Of a DNA stretch of 64,000 nucleotides, positions 23,621-34,819 are shown piece by piece; position 1 is the stretch's first letter, and each line of letters opens with the position of its first letter. This stretch comes from Merzomyia westermanni (Eukaryota; Arthropoda; Insecta; Diptera; Tephritidae), in NCBI GenBank assembly GCA_949987695.1, contig OX465288.1:40897104-40961103 (forward strand), read 5' to 3'. The position numbers and the translations under genes are program-made. The notes under the pieces are model-generated. The model saw only the letters and a program-made list of their open reading frames with translations. It did not search any database and had not been told where the DNA came from.

Positions 23621-24152
23621 TATAGAAACCAGAGCAATCGTCATAGAAAGGTTAAGATTTATCTACTCAAATATGTGGAAATACTTTTTGGCCAAACTTA
23701 AGGACGGTCCTAATTTGGTTGGCTAAAAAAAATTGGTTTCGAATACTTTTTTAAACATGAACCCATGCCAGAAAAAAGGTTCTTTGAGTTCAGCGATTAT
23801 AGTAATTATTTTTTCTTTAAGTGAAGTCAAGCTGAAGAGGTCATGTACATGCCATATGGATGGGTGACAGCGACTGGCCCCGTGGTATGTCTGAATGACA
23901 GTTTTCATTTGCAGTCGACTACTTAAGATTTGAGCCAAACCTATAAGGAAGGATATGTAACCTTCTTGCTGGGTAGGTAAAAAGTAGGTTGAAATAACTT
24001 TTAAAAAACTTCTTTAAAGAGTTATGAAGAAAATAAATATAATTTAAAAAACCGCAATGCGCACAAAGGTAACCAAGTAAAATCCGCAAATCAACAGAAA
24101 ACTCATTACCACTTTGAGGTTTCGATTGCCTGCAGCGCTCCCAATATTGATA
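23621..24152. other. No feature recognised
   Basis: Sequence flanking the left end of the mariner-class element. Minus frames at 23723-23938 and 23919-24182 have no recognisable motif. Confidence 0.4.
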
Positions 24153-24268
24153 TACAGGGTGGCTAATGAAAGCCGCTACCAAAAAAAAATTAAATAACTT
24201 TTTTTCTATTTAATGAATCTGGTTAATTTTTTTTTTATTTTGCAGATTGACTTTTACATTTAACAAAA

Positions 24269-25195
24269 ATGGATAACTGGGACACTGAAACAAGAATTTG
24301 GATTGTCCGCCGCAATCACGCACTGGAGTCCGTAGTTTCGGTTCAAAGAGAGTATAGGCGCACGTTTGGCGGCAATCCTCCGAGCAGATGGACCATAATA
24401 AGACTTGTAAACAATTTTTCCGAGCATGGGACAGTCAACAGAAGACCTTACCATCGAAACACTTCAGTTCGAACGGAGGAAACAATCGCTGCTGTAGCTG
24501 CTGCCATACAAAACAATCCACGTGTTTCGACAAGAAGCTTATCTGCTCAAATGGGTGTAAGCAGACAGTCATTACAGTCAATTATGCACAAAGATTTGGA
24601 CTTATTCCCATATAAAATTCAAATGGCCAACAAACTGAACGCTGCAGACTTGCCGATTCGCTTGGAATTTTGCCAGAAGATGCTTCAAATGGTGGAAGAG
24701 GATGGAAACATGTTGAACTGTCTTTTCATGTCTGACGAGGCCAATTTCGATTTAAACGGCAACATAAACAAACAAAATTGTCGAATATGGAGTGCTTCCA
24801 ACCCACAGATACTCCATGAGACGGAATTGCATCCACTTCGTGTCACAGTGTGGTGTGCAGTTTCATCACGCTGCATTGTCGGGCCCTACTTCTTCGAAGA
24901 AAACGGTCACACCGTTACGGTTACTGGAGACCGTTACTTGAGCATTTTGAGAGAGTTTTTCTATCCAGAATTACGCCGAATGAGAATTTCTTTCAACTCT
25001 GTGTGGTTTCAGCAAGATGGTGCAGCTCCTCATATAGCCCAACCTGTTATGACAGAATTGCGACGAAAATTTCCCAATAAGCTGATATCCAGAAACTCCA
25101 CATTCCGTTGGCCACCCAGGTCGCCTGACCTTACTGCACCTGACTCTTTCGAGAAACAATTGCGGCTATTCCTGTCTCAACTCTCCAAGCAGTAA
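24269..25195 (+). CDS. Mariner-class transposase (DD41D), C-terminus broken
   Basis: A 308-residue DDE transposase that would bind the element ends and catalyse cut-and-paste transposition in the nucleus. The N-terminal half has two helix-turn-helix-like segments: around residues 41-56 (WTIIRLVNNFSEHGTV) and 89-105 (VSTRSLSAQMGVSRQSL). The catalytic triad is visible: D156 in SDEANF, D250 in WFQQDGAAPH and D292 in SPDLTAPDSF. There are 93 residues between the first pair and 41 between the second, hence DD41D, a type I associate with the rosa lineage from fruit flies. The ATG lies 114 bp inside the left end. After about residue 294 the frame runs into a short unrelated tail; the expected C-terminal residues lie in another frame just downstream. 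All three catalytic residues remain, but the missing segment probably makes this copy inactive. Confidence 0.9.
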   Translation: MDNWDTETRIWIVRRNHALESVVSVQREYRRTFGGNPPSRWTIIRLVNNFSEHGTVNRRPYHRNTSVRTEETIAAVAAAIQNNPRVSTRSLSAQMGVSRQSLQSIMHKDLDLFPYKIQMANKLNAADLPIRLEFCQKMLQMVEEDGNMLNCLFMSDEANFDLNGNINKQNCRIWSASNPQILHETELHPLRVTVWCAVSSRCIVGPYFFEENGHTVTVTGDRYLSILREFFYPELRRMRISFNSVWFQQDGAAPHIAQPVMTELRRKFPNKLISRNSTFRWPPRSPDLTAPDSFEKQLRLFLSQLSKQ

Positions 25196-25278
25196 TGAAC
25201 AACTTTTTGGTAAGATGCCGCACTCGCATCGACGAGCAGGGGGGGCATTTAAATTCCATTATTTTTAAAACTAATTAA
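25150..25278 (+). pseudogene. Displaced C-terminal transposase segment
   Basis: In the frame starting one base earlier than the main one, the sequence reads IAAIPVSTLQAVMNNF and then RCRTRIDEQGGHLNSIIFK to a stop at 25276-25278. That is what I expect for the C-terminus of this transposase family. The residues that normally follow the third aspartate (a FLWG-type motif and about 30-40 residues) are absent, so the junction near 25150 is an out-of-frame deletion. Confidence 0.8.
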
Positions 25279-25395
25279 GCTATATTTAATAAAATTTAAT
25301 GAGCTTTAACATGAATAAAAGAAAAATGAATTCCATACACTGAAAAAAAATTATTTGAGTTTCTTAGTGTAGCAAAATTCATCAGCCACCCTGTA

Positions 25396-25919
25396 TGTAC
25401 TGCGAACAATAATTACAATTACTATTAACAAAAGGAAAATTAATTTTTTATGCCAAAGAAAATTTCCAGCGAAATCGGCATTTGAAATACGAATCGCAAG
25501 GCCACATAGAGAAAGCACAAATAGCTAATGACAACAATCAACTCTATTTGCCAATATCAACATCATTAGTTAGAGCTTGCGGTACATAAGTATATGTGTG
25601 TGTAGTCGTGTGAATTGGCACACACCTACGCAGCCGTGGTTGCCGTTTAACTAAATTTTCTTGTACCTAATAATCCACAAAACTCAAGTTTAACACAATA
25701 CCTAAAAGATTATTGACCAGCAGGTATCTCAAAAATCATAAACTGTTGCCTGTGTCCCTATGTGATGTGATGTCATATGAACTTCATCTGATGTAATGCG
25801 TTTTTAACACTTATGATGTGATCTAATAAAATTAGACATCGAATATTTATCTGATTTGAGATCTTAAATGGTATAGCAGGATCAGATTTAAGCCACCATT
25901 GGGTATGGACTGATAAACA
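25396..25919. other. No feature recognised
   Basis: AT-rich DNA right of the transposon. TGATGTGATGTCATATGA near 25766 has loose counterparts near 22120 and 27040-27075; a decayed repeat is possible. Confidence 0.35.
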
Positions 25920-26890
25920 TTTCAGGATTTCCGCGCCATTATCATAACTATTTCAGTAATTTTTGGATATTTTTTTTTGATTTTATCAATACTTCGGAAC
26001 TTGTTCTGGCTTATTTTGTGTATATATTTTCGGAATCGCACAAATATTATTTTTGCAACTTTTCCGAAAGTCGTAATTATTTTCAGAATTGTACATATAA
26101 AAACTATTTTGGTTATTAAAAGGATGTTTTCGGAATCTGTCAAGGCTAATTTGGGATTTTCGGTATTTTATGAGGAACTCTCGAAGTTTTATCAAGATTT
26201 CAGAACTCCATCAAGCATTTTTCGATATTTGCGATAGTTCAAGATTATATCGGTATTCACGTTACTATTTTCGCGATTAACCTTAGATTTTTTTTTACGT
26301 TGATTTCGGTATTATATAAAGAGAATTTGTGCTTTCACGAGACTAGGTTATTGATTCTAGCAGTTTTATCTAGATTTTTCGCGATTTTAGCATTGAGATT
26401 AATTTTATATTTAGGGGATTGTTGTCAGAATTTCATTAAGATAACTTCTCGATTTTCGAAAAATTATTTCGAGATTTTCTTGATTATTTTTCAAGATTAT
26501 TCCTAAATTATTATGTAACAGACAGGGGCGTTTTTAGGGTCACTTCAGGAGCACTTTAGAATAAAAAAAATTTCGGAAGTATTTCGGGAGGGCTCTCAGG
26601 GGGACTTTCGAATAATTTCGACATCGTGTTTGGAAGAATTTCGTTCATTTCACAGTTACAAAGATTTGAGTTTAAGGAGCTTTTAGCTTTATTTAGTTTT
26701 AGAAGATGGTCCCGAAATCAGGGTAGGAAAATCTCAAAATGATCCTGAAAGCAATACCAACGCGATTCCGAAAATATCAATTGTAATTTATCCCGGAATA
26801 GCCCAACAAATCTTCAGAAACACATTATAACTATATGCGTATATTGGTATAATTTTGCGGGATCTCCAGGTACTTTCGAAAAACGAGTCA
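25920..26890. repeat. Decayed fold-back relative, CGGAA/TTCCG-rich
   Basis: From 25920 to about 26640 the plus strand has repeated TTTCGGNAT and GGNATTTTCGG text. From about 26700 it switches to the complementary style (GGTCCCGAAATCAGG, GATTCCGAAAATATC). The last 70 bp (CACATTATAACTATATGCGT, GGTATAATTTTGCGGGATCT) match the right arm of the fold-back element at 18.93-19.13 kb. The left arm is not recognisable. Frames at 25922-26237 and 26300-26506 are I/F-rich artefacts. Confidence 0.6.
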
Positions 26891-27670
26891 AAACCAGTGT
26901 TATGACGCGATATAATGTTGATGATCACGTGTGAACCAAAGGCATGGGTTTGATTTTATTAGAACACATAGTATGCCATCTTCTAATTTGATTTTGCACT
27001 GATCCTATGCGAGATAATCTTTCAAGATATGATGTGACAAGGTATGATGTGATGTCGATGAGTCGATATGATGTCATTGCTTTGAAAATACAGCGTTATC
27101 AAACGCAAAGAAATCTTCCAAATTTGGGACAATTGTATGAAAACGACAACTCTATATGCAATCCAATGCCTGCCTATGTATCGATCTGTGTTCATGTATT
27201 TTTGTATGAGTATGAAAAGTGAAAAGCGCGCCCGCATTTAACTTTGTTAACAATAATACTGCTACTTTGTTGCGATGTTCTGATATGGAATCTAACGCGT
27301 TGGCATTGCAATGGTTGCTTGATTGAATTAACCCAATAACAAATTGAAAATTTACTAGCAGCGCAGTAGCTCATAGCAACAAAACAGAATGCATCTAACC
27401 GCTGATGCAATTCGATATATACAAAGAGCTCAAGAAGAATAACAACAAAGAGTATCTGTTTGACAGCGATACTTATTGAATTGAATGCGAATTTCATCAA
27501 TATTACTTGAGTAAAATGAAAATTTGTGTGTGCGAATGTATATGTACATTTGTATATCTACAGCTGTATGTGTATATATTAGGGAGGGTCATTTGCCAAT
27601 GTGGTTCCAACACAGAAGGGTTCTATTTGATATTCTTAAAGCTTTTTAATTTAAGTTAAAATTTTTAAAT
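26891..27670. other. No feature recognised
   Basis: It contains a short GATATGATGTGA/GGTATGATGTGATG run near 27026-27070 and otherwise ordinary sequence. The overlapping frames at 27007-27500 show no motif. Confidence 0.4.
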
Positions 27671-27671
27671 T

Positions 27672-27950
27672 AAAGTATTCATGAAACGAACTAAAGGTCA
27701 AGAATATAACTTTTCACTTTTTAATTTTTATGAAAATTATTATTGTTTTTTTTTTAATTTTTTAATAATCATTTTTAAATTAATTATTAAAAGTTGTTTA
27801 ATTGAATAGAGTAGGAAATATTTTTAGAGACAACCACCATAGATTTTCTTATAGATCCATTTCGGAAGCTGATAGGCTTCTTCATCAGAGAAATTTTGGC
27901 ACGCATTGCTAACCATTAAGCTAACAATACGCTGGTTTTGATGTCATCTA
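27672..27950. repeat. 270-bp dispersed repeat, left copy
   Basis: The copy at 30690-30962 is its inverted counterpart. Shared landmarks include TATGAAAATTATTATTG, ATTAATTATTAAAAG, CCATAGATTTTCTTATAGAT, TTCATCAGAGAAATTTTGGC and AGCGCTGGTTTT/ACGCTGGTTTT. A third, rearranged copy is at 53327-53795. Read on the minus strand it contains CTGATGAAGAAGC...GCTTCCGAAATGG, the kind of short hairpin often seen in LINE 3' regions, so it may be a retrotransposon end. Confidence 0.75.
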
Positions 27951-28165
27951 AACTCCTAAAGCGAATTGAGTCAGTGCAAAAACAATTTTTGATATTTGCT
28001 CTGCGGGCCCTAAACTGGGACTCAAACCTGTATCTTCCACCTGACAGGAGCAGGCTTCTTCTTATTGATTTACCAACTCTTGAAAATCGAAGAATATTAC
28101 TCGGGGTTGTATTCCCACATAAGCTGATTCTTGGCGAAATTAACTCCCCTAACCTAAAGTTTTTC
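27938..28165 (+). pseudogene. Non-LTR retrotransposon RT C-terminal fragment
   Basis: The plus frame includes RIESVQKQFLIFALRAL, LPPDRSRLLLIDLPTLENRR and LGVVFPHKLILGEINSP. I recognise this as the segment following the reverse transcriptase domain in insect non-LTR elements of the jockey/I type (ESIQKQF..FALR, L..L..RR). Only about 75 residues of family character remain, with no catalytic FADD box. The frame then continues into unrelated sequence, so it is a dead fragment. It abuts the 270-bp repeat. Confidence 0.75.
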
Positions 28166-28367
28166 ATTACTTTCTTATTACTGGGGTTTGTCGATTTTGA
28201 TTTACTTTTTGGAGTACTGAAGATTTTTGTAGCTTTATGGCCTGTACAAAAACTAAAGAACTTTGATCGATTCGTATAAATTTCTAAATTTGAACTCGAT
28301 ATTAATATTTGTTATTGGGACTTTCTACATAATAGATTTTCGCCGAATTTTAAGATATCTATCTCTC

Positions 28368-28598
28368 TCTCTATGGCGCGATATACAACAGGTATATCAT
28401 CATAAACCTCCTAAGAGATTTTTGCGCCAAGCTTCTCTTCCAATTTGTGGTGTGCCGATTTGAATTTTCCCTACAAATTGGTGGGACCTACAGTTTTTTT
28501 GCCGACTCCGAACGGCATCTACAAAGGAGACGAATTTTTGCTGAGAAGCCTGTCATGGCAGAAATACACTCGGAGAGTTTGCCAAACCACTGATATCA
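28368..28598 (-). repeat. SINE family 1, head-truncated
   Basis: A reverse-orientation copy of the 16.5-kb SINE. It runs from the (CT)n complement of the tail (TCTCTCTCTCTATGGCGCGA) through TTGCGCCAAGCTTCTCTTCC and GCCGACTCCGAACGGCATCT to GAGAGTTTGCCAAACCACTG, where it stops. The tRNA-like head is lost. Identity to the 16.5-kb copy looks very high, so both may be fairly recent. Confidence 0.88.
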
Positions 28599-29274
28599 GA
28601 TATCGATATTAAGAGTGCTGTTCGACAATTCCCTTTCACTTTACCGAATTTTTATAACAAACCGAGAATTTGAAATTTTAAATAATTTTTAATATTTCTT
28701 TTCCCTCGAACTTTTTTACACTTATATAAATCCTTCCAAATTTTAATTTGATTCCTAATGAATTTGTCTCCTAATGATTCTATTGGATGTTGTTTAGTGA
28801 TAGATTTGCTTCGATTTTAGTTTCAATAAATATTAAGTATTATTATATCGGATCAATGTCAAAGATTGTGCTGATTGCTTTCGATTTTAGGTGTATATTA
28901 ATTTCATACTCTTGTTGTTATATCGATTAGTATTTCAGATTTTTATATTTTTCTAGTTTGTACCACTACTAACGGACTATGATCTAAACTTTTTCTAAAT
29001 TTGATTTCGATAATTATCGATCTCCGCCGATTTTATGGTTTGTTACGGATTTTCGTTGTATTTGATGTGTGCTACTAAATTGTTATTTTGTTTTAATTGT
29101 TTTCTTTCGATTTTATTGGTTTATTGTTACATTTTTAATTTCTATCGACTTTTACATCTTCTGTAAACCTCTATCATTATTCCCAATGCTTATATCCTTT
29201 TATTCGGTATTACCACTCACGGACTTTTATCGATTCGCATAAAATTGCATTCGATTTGTTTCTATCTTTAAGAC

Positions 29275-29560
29275 TTTAATTTAATTTAATTCAATTTAAT
29301 TTTATTTAGTTTAATTTAATTTTATTTTATTTTATTCAATTTAATTTGATTTAGTTTAATTTATAATAATTTAATTACATTTTATTTAGTTTAATTTAAT
29401 TTAATTTAATTTAAATTAATTTAATTTAATCTAGTTTAATTTGATTTAATTTAGTTTAGTTTAATTTAATTATATTTGATTTATAGTAATTTATTTTAAT
29501 TTAGTTTAATTTAATTTAACTTAAGTTAACTGAACTTAATTTAATTCAATGTAGTTTACT
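29275..29560. repeat. (TTAAT)n pentamer tract
   Basis: TTTAA, TTTAG and TTTGA pentamer variants run for about 285 bp. A shorter tract of the same kind lies at 29725-29778, separated by about 165 bp of more complex DNA with a GGGTTCGTATCTC phrase. Confidence 0.85.
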
Positions 29561-30689
29561 TGGGTTCGTATCTCAGTGTCCGAGAAGGGGTCTGATGAGA
29601 AGCTGGGCACTTCGAAACATGTCATCCCATACCATCGCTTTGCATAACGTTGTAAATTTTCCTCTAATATCAATTAACAAACAAACATAAAAATTCGAGC
29701 TTTGCTCCAACAACAATAACCATAACTTTAATTTAGTTTAATTTAATTTAATTTAATTAAATTTGATTTAATTTAACCGATCAATCATAGAATTGTGTCG
29801 ATATTGAAGTGGTTCGTTATCGATTTGTATCAGTTATCGAACATAAAAACTTACTTCGATATTTTTAAACTCTTACTGACCTTAGGATTTCAATATACGT
29901 TTTGTTATTGATTCATATTCAAATTAAATAAAGTATTGCGTATATATGGAACATGTACCAGTTATCGATAATAAATAAACTTAAATTGTATTTCGATATT
30001 TTTCAACTCCTACTGGTCTTGGGATTTCAGTCGATTCCTTTCTCTTGTCTCTGATTAATTTATAGCTTTCTGTCGATATTGAGGTGGCTTGCTATCATTT
30101 TCTGAAGAAATGTTATTTACTAATATACGAGTATATTTATAGCATTTGAATTCGATATTTTTCGATTGTTGTAATTTATACTGCTTTGATTCATTCATAT
30201 ATATGTGTTGATTTTCAGCAGACTGGTATTGATTTGTTTCTATTATTATCAAATTTAAATATTCTGTAGGTCTATTCTGATATGTTTAACTTTTTCTGCC
30301 TTTGCTTAGCTTTTTTATTGTCGATTTCATCGGTTCTAATTTTATTTTTGAATGTCTAGAAATTTGTATGGATTTTTGTCGAGTTTGTCGACTCTTGTGG
30401 GCTTAAAAATTATACAATTTTATTTTGATATTTTAAAATTTTTAGTTCTTAACCTTTATTCCATTTTACTTTTGGTTGCCTCTACTTGTTTCTTCCCGAT
30501 TTGATAGGTTCTCATTAATTTTTTTATGACTTTTACGGGTATATCGGTTTTTATAGGCTTTTAAAAAAATTATTTAATCTTATGTCGATATTTTTGGAAT
30601 TTTTAGTGGTTTTAAGATTTATATTAGTTCTGTAGGTTTTTATATGCATTTAATGGTTTTTTTTTTAATGAAAATTATTATTGTTTTTA

Positions 30690-30962
30690 ACTGACACAAA
30701 AACCAGCGCTCTGTTAGCTTAATGGCGAGAATCGCGTGCCAAAATTTCTCTGATGAAGCAGCTTCCGAAACGGATCTATAACAAAATTTATGGCGGTTGT
30801 ATGTAAACAAATTTTCTTATTCTATTCTAATTAAAGCTTTTAATAATTAATTAAAAATAATTATTAAAAAATAAAAAACAAATAATAATTTTCATAAAAA
30901 AAAAATTTTAAGAAATAATTTTTCTTGGCTTTGAGCTCATTCATAGTCATGGTACTTCAATT
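30690..30962. repeat. 270-bp dispersed repeat, right (inverted) copy
   Basis: The inverted counterpart of 27672-27950; see that entry. On this strand it reads CAGCGCTCTGTTAGCTTAAT, TTCTCTGATGAAGCAGCTTC and CGAAACGGATCTATAACAA, and then becomes AT-rich to TAATAATTTTCATAAAA. Confidence 0.75.
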
Positions 30963-31130
30963 GAATTGTTGGTATGCAAAAATTCCTATACATTTTTATA
31001 GAATATTCTCAGAATTTATTTATTTATTATTTAATCTTTTTACAAGTTTGATTTTATAATTGTGATCGATTTTAACAGATTTTGAAGTATCGGATCTATT
31101 TAGAATTAAGTACTTTTCGGTTACTAACTA

Positions 31131-31880
31131 TGTACTTTCTTTAAATTTCTTAACTCACTTGTTGAACCATCAAAAAAAATCTTCGCAACCAATCGATCCA
31201 CACTAATGCACATCAATTAGTGGTTGAATTAAGAGCATTTAGCTTTCTGTAAGCTTTCCACGCTTTATTTCTTATTTCACATCATTATCGGCGAGCATAA
31301 ATATCAAATGTAAATATGTATATTTGCACAATCGTAGATCTAAAGTTTTATTGTTGTTGCTTTCTAACAGTTTGATTTGCCTCCAACGTGCAGCCGTTTG
31401 CTGACAATTCTAAGAGGATTTTGTGTGGATAAAATGCTGATAAGCGTTGGCAAACGACACGACGGCTACAGTAGCAGCTAAGCTTTGATAAGTGGTAGCT
31501 ACAACAAAAGCAAATACAAGATGTATATACAAAGCTATCAGGCACTAACAACAACCAAAAGCTATGGAGAATTAATTCAGCTCTATAACGGGGGTTTCGT
31601 TGTGGATGATAGTCTGGATTTACAATTTTAGCTTGTATTTGAACTGATGACACGTTAGGGAGCTTAACTAAGGAAGAAACAGCTCTATCATAAGTTCAAT
31701 TTAAAAGAATTTTACAAACAACAACAAAAACTGAAGTAGTGCTTTTGTATTTATTTTTTTATAGTTCAGATTAGCAACATATCCGATCATACTTAAATTT
31801 TTTATATAATGTCACTGATGTTCAATATGTTGGTGACGGGTTTTCGCCTGATCGACTATCTTTTGTAAGTTGTAGCTTTA
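31131..31880. other. No feature recognised
   Basis: More complex sequence lying between the T-rich and A-rich ATCGAT stretches. The minus frame at 31348-31653 (101 codons) has no recognisable motif and no supporting context. Confidence 0.35.
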
Positions 31881-33420
31881 TTTTCACAGTTGGAGCCGAA
31901 TGCTGCTAACTCAAAAATATCGAACTTGCAATACCATTGAAGTGAAAAAAATCTAAAGAAAATGACATAAATTTAGAAAAACCTAGATTTTTTGAAAATC
32001 AATAAAAATCCATTCAAACATAAATCACTTAAAATCGATAACAATTCACTATATAACTTTTAATTAATTTTAATTTCTAAAAATTTTTCCAAAAAATTAT
32101 AATATCGGAAAAAATCGATAAAGAAAAATATTATATAAAAAGAGGAAAAATGATATCGAGTAAATGCATTTCAATGGTAATCGATATCAGTACCAAACAT
32201 ATAAAAAAGCTTTCGAAAAAATCGATAAGATCTGAAAAAATCGACATTAAATATATCAAAATCGCCAAGAAAGCTCAATTTTTGAAATTGATTGGATGAA
32301 TATTGCTAATATTTTAAATAATACTTGACAATCTAGCACTTAATACATAATTACACAAACTCGATTATAAACTATTAAAAACGATAAAAATAAAGAAAAA
32401 AGTTGGACTCTAGTAAACCTATTAAGCTTGATAGGAAGTTGCAAAATCTTTAATTGGACTACTATTGACCATATTTGAAACTCGATAAAGCTATATCGAC
32501 AAAACAGAGAACCTTTATTACCTAATGAACCTAAAAATAATAATAGCTTCAAGATTTCGAATTTGATATATAGTGATTATCACAGTTGAAAGAATTTATA
32601 AAAATCGAAGGATATCCACAATTATTAAAAAACAAGTAAGGAAAGGGCTGTCTTCGACTGTGCCGGAGACTTTATACCTTTCATGAATACGCATCCCGGT
32701 TTTAAGCGTCCGATCCTTACTCGCAATTAGTACAAACTCTGCAAAACAATCGATTGTATGGGAGCTATATGCTATGTTGGTCCGATCTAGGTGATTTTGA
32801 CTACACACATTACATATATAATATGTGCCAAACCTGCAAAATTTTGCGCTCCTAGCTATGAATAGAAAAGATCGATATTTCTCTTTTAAATCAATTGAAC
32901 TGGGTGGGTGGGTGCAACATTTTGAATTGTATTAAAATTTATTATTATTAAAACAATTTTAATAAAATGTAATAGTCGATTAGTTATCATAGAAAATTGA
33001 TACTAATTTATTGCAATCGATAAGATGTTGAACATCCCTATGATACCTAAAAAAAATCGATAAAACAGAATAAAACTGATATCACACTTTGAATCAACTA
33101 AACTCAATAAAAGAGTACAACATTTTAAATTGGATTACAAATTTAATAGCTTATACATTATTTAAAAAAAAATGTGTCTTGATCTATTATTAAATTCATT
33201 TAAAAAGTAGATAAACATATATTTAAACCCATTGATAAAAAGCTAATCTCAAAATTCGATAATAACCTATTGAAATCGAAGCGGATACATATTTAGAAAA
33301 CTCTAATAATTTTGAAAAATCGATTAACATTATTATTATTATTATTTCAAAATCGATAAGAATTTTGATTCAATATTATAAAAGAGTCTATATGTTTGAT
33401 TGAAAAAAAAAAAATTAATA
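31881..33420. repeat. A-rich ATCGAT-type degenerate repeat
   Basis: AAAATCGATAA and AATCGATA words recur every few tens of bases (near 32034, 32113, 32220, 33010, 33052, 33318, 33351). This is the strand mirror of 28.6-31.1 kb. It is interrupted by an INE-1-like fragment at about 32636-32830. Confidence 0.6.
32636..32830 (+). repeat. INE-1-like fragment
   Basis: It begins AAGTAAGGAAAGGGCTGTCT and continues TCGACTGTGCCGGAGACTTT, ACCTTTCATGAATACGCATC and TTTTAAGCGTCCGATCCTTA. The same text appears in reverse at the right end of the element at 34820-35172. Confidence 0.65.
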
Positions 33421-34100
33421 AATTAAAAAATATCAAATAGGTGGGAGCCCTGTTAAAACAAGCAAAGTGGCAGCAGTTACGTATAAGAGGTTTCAATATA
33501 GCAAATAACTCATATGCCAAAGTTCAATCAAATTGGTTAAGTCTGATAATATGATAGGCTTAATATAATAAAATTAGATGGCGACCCCACATAAAAACAT
33601 TTTTATTGAAATATTACATCAAATACCTTTCATTTGATATCCATATGGGCATATTTCACTCAAGTTTTAAAATTTAAAATAGGTGGCAACGCTGTTAGCT
33701 TTAAATGTAGCATTTTTCAGACTTTTAGTAGTTCATTTAAACAAGGCTAGCCGTTTTCGCAATATTATTGGTTAATATGATATGACTTATCTAATAGAAT
33801 TGTTGGTATTGGTATATAACACATAATTTATAAAAATCTCCCATAGGTGGCAACCCTGTAAAAATCTTTTCGTGGTATCACTAAAGGAGGAGAACTTGAA
33901 ATGTAGCAGTTTACTTATGTTCAAAAGTTTATTCTAATGGGGTTACTTATATTCGTAATATTAGCGGTTAATATGATAGAATTAATCTACTAATCATATA
34001 AATACTTTTGTTTAGTTACTCATATTGGCATATTTCCCTTAATTAAAAAAAGCAAATATGTTCCAACCATATAAAAATGTCCGAAGTGACAACATCGATA
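33421..34100. repeat. GTTGCCACC-type cluster, minus orientation
   Basis: Variants of GGTGGCAACCCTGT occur near 33441, 33573, 33683 and 33845, with ACCTTTCATTTGATATCCAT (complement of the TATCAAACGAAAGGT companion phrase) near 33627. All are in minus orientation. Unit spacing is roughly 110-160 bp. Confidence 0.6.
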
Positions 34101-34815
34101 TGCCAAAAAATAAATCTTCCCAAAAGCTCTCGCACGCCTACATAACCCTGCAGCTCACATCAACCCGCATTACATGTTCATCACCATATCTGCATTTCCT
34201 TTGAAAGTGCTTCAATTGATATTGAAGTTTTTATTCGGCAAAAAACTCGGCTACTTGATGTTGTGCATACGTTTTTTATAATTCCGCTAACATATTGGCA
34301 AAAATTTGTTTGAGTAGAAAAGCACTCATTGCCTTATTTACACACACACTAACACATATGCAAACAGAGCACTTGAAATGAAATAACCAAGCGAATTTGT
34401 TTTGCTATCTCTCATTCTCTTACGCTCTTGAAAAAAAAAAAACAATTTAATTATTTGCCTGCACTTCAAACTATTTGGAATAGTTCTCAGGATACCAGAG
34501 CCTAAAGCATATTTGTGAAATTCAATGAAAAGTGCTATTTGATCGTTTGCATTAATTGTTGAATATTGCTGTGGGAAGCTATGGAAACTAGCACATGCAC
34601 TTTTATATTTGCCGTCATTAAAAAAAATTCATTTAAATTTTCCCATTGGAAACTTCGAGAATGTTTATTGCTTGCTATCGTTCAATATGCCATGTGGCTG
34701 ACATGGCGTATGAGCAACATTATTACTTGGATGAAGAGTAAGTCAGAAATTAGTGAGACAGCGGGCCGTGAAACTAATCACGTTTTTAGAAGAACTCTGA
34801 CAAATCTTTGTTTTG
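34101..34815. other. No feature recognised
   Basis: Ordinary AT-rich sequence. The 89-codon plus frame at 34566-34835 runs into the INE-1-like element and has no conserved motif. Confidence 0.4.
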
Positions 34816-34819
34816 CCTT

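Larger units (their letters stand above)
24155..25393 (+). mobile_element. Tc1/mariner-class transposon, DD41D type
   Basis: A 1239-bp element flanked by TA on both sides (24153-24154 and 25394-25395). It begins CAGGGTGGCTAATGAA and ends TTCATCAGCCACCCTG, inverted repeats with one mismatch over the first 16 bases; GCTAC then continues the match at a short offset. Inside is a transposase gene in the same orientation. Size, TA duplication, short inverted ends and transposase all fit the IS630-Tc1-mariner superfamily. This is the most complete mobile element in the window and appears young, apart from the break near the 3' end of its gene. Confidence 0.93.
28600..31130. repeat. T-rich ATCGAT-type degenerate repeat
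   Basis: The plus strand is dense in TCGATTTT, ATCGATATT and TTATCGA variants separated by T-rich text, interrupted by pentamer tracts and the inverted 270-bp repeat. From about 31.9 to 33.4 kb the same words occur in the opposite strand sense. No frame carries a protein motif. Confidence 0.6.

Noticed and set aside
26995..27075. Short tandem run of GATATGATGTGA-type words as a CRISPR-like or satellite array
   Set aside because: Too few and too irregular units, and the genome is eukaryotic.
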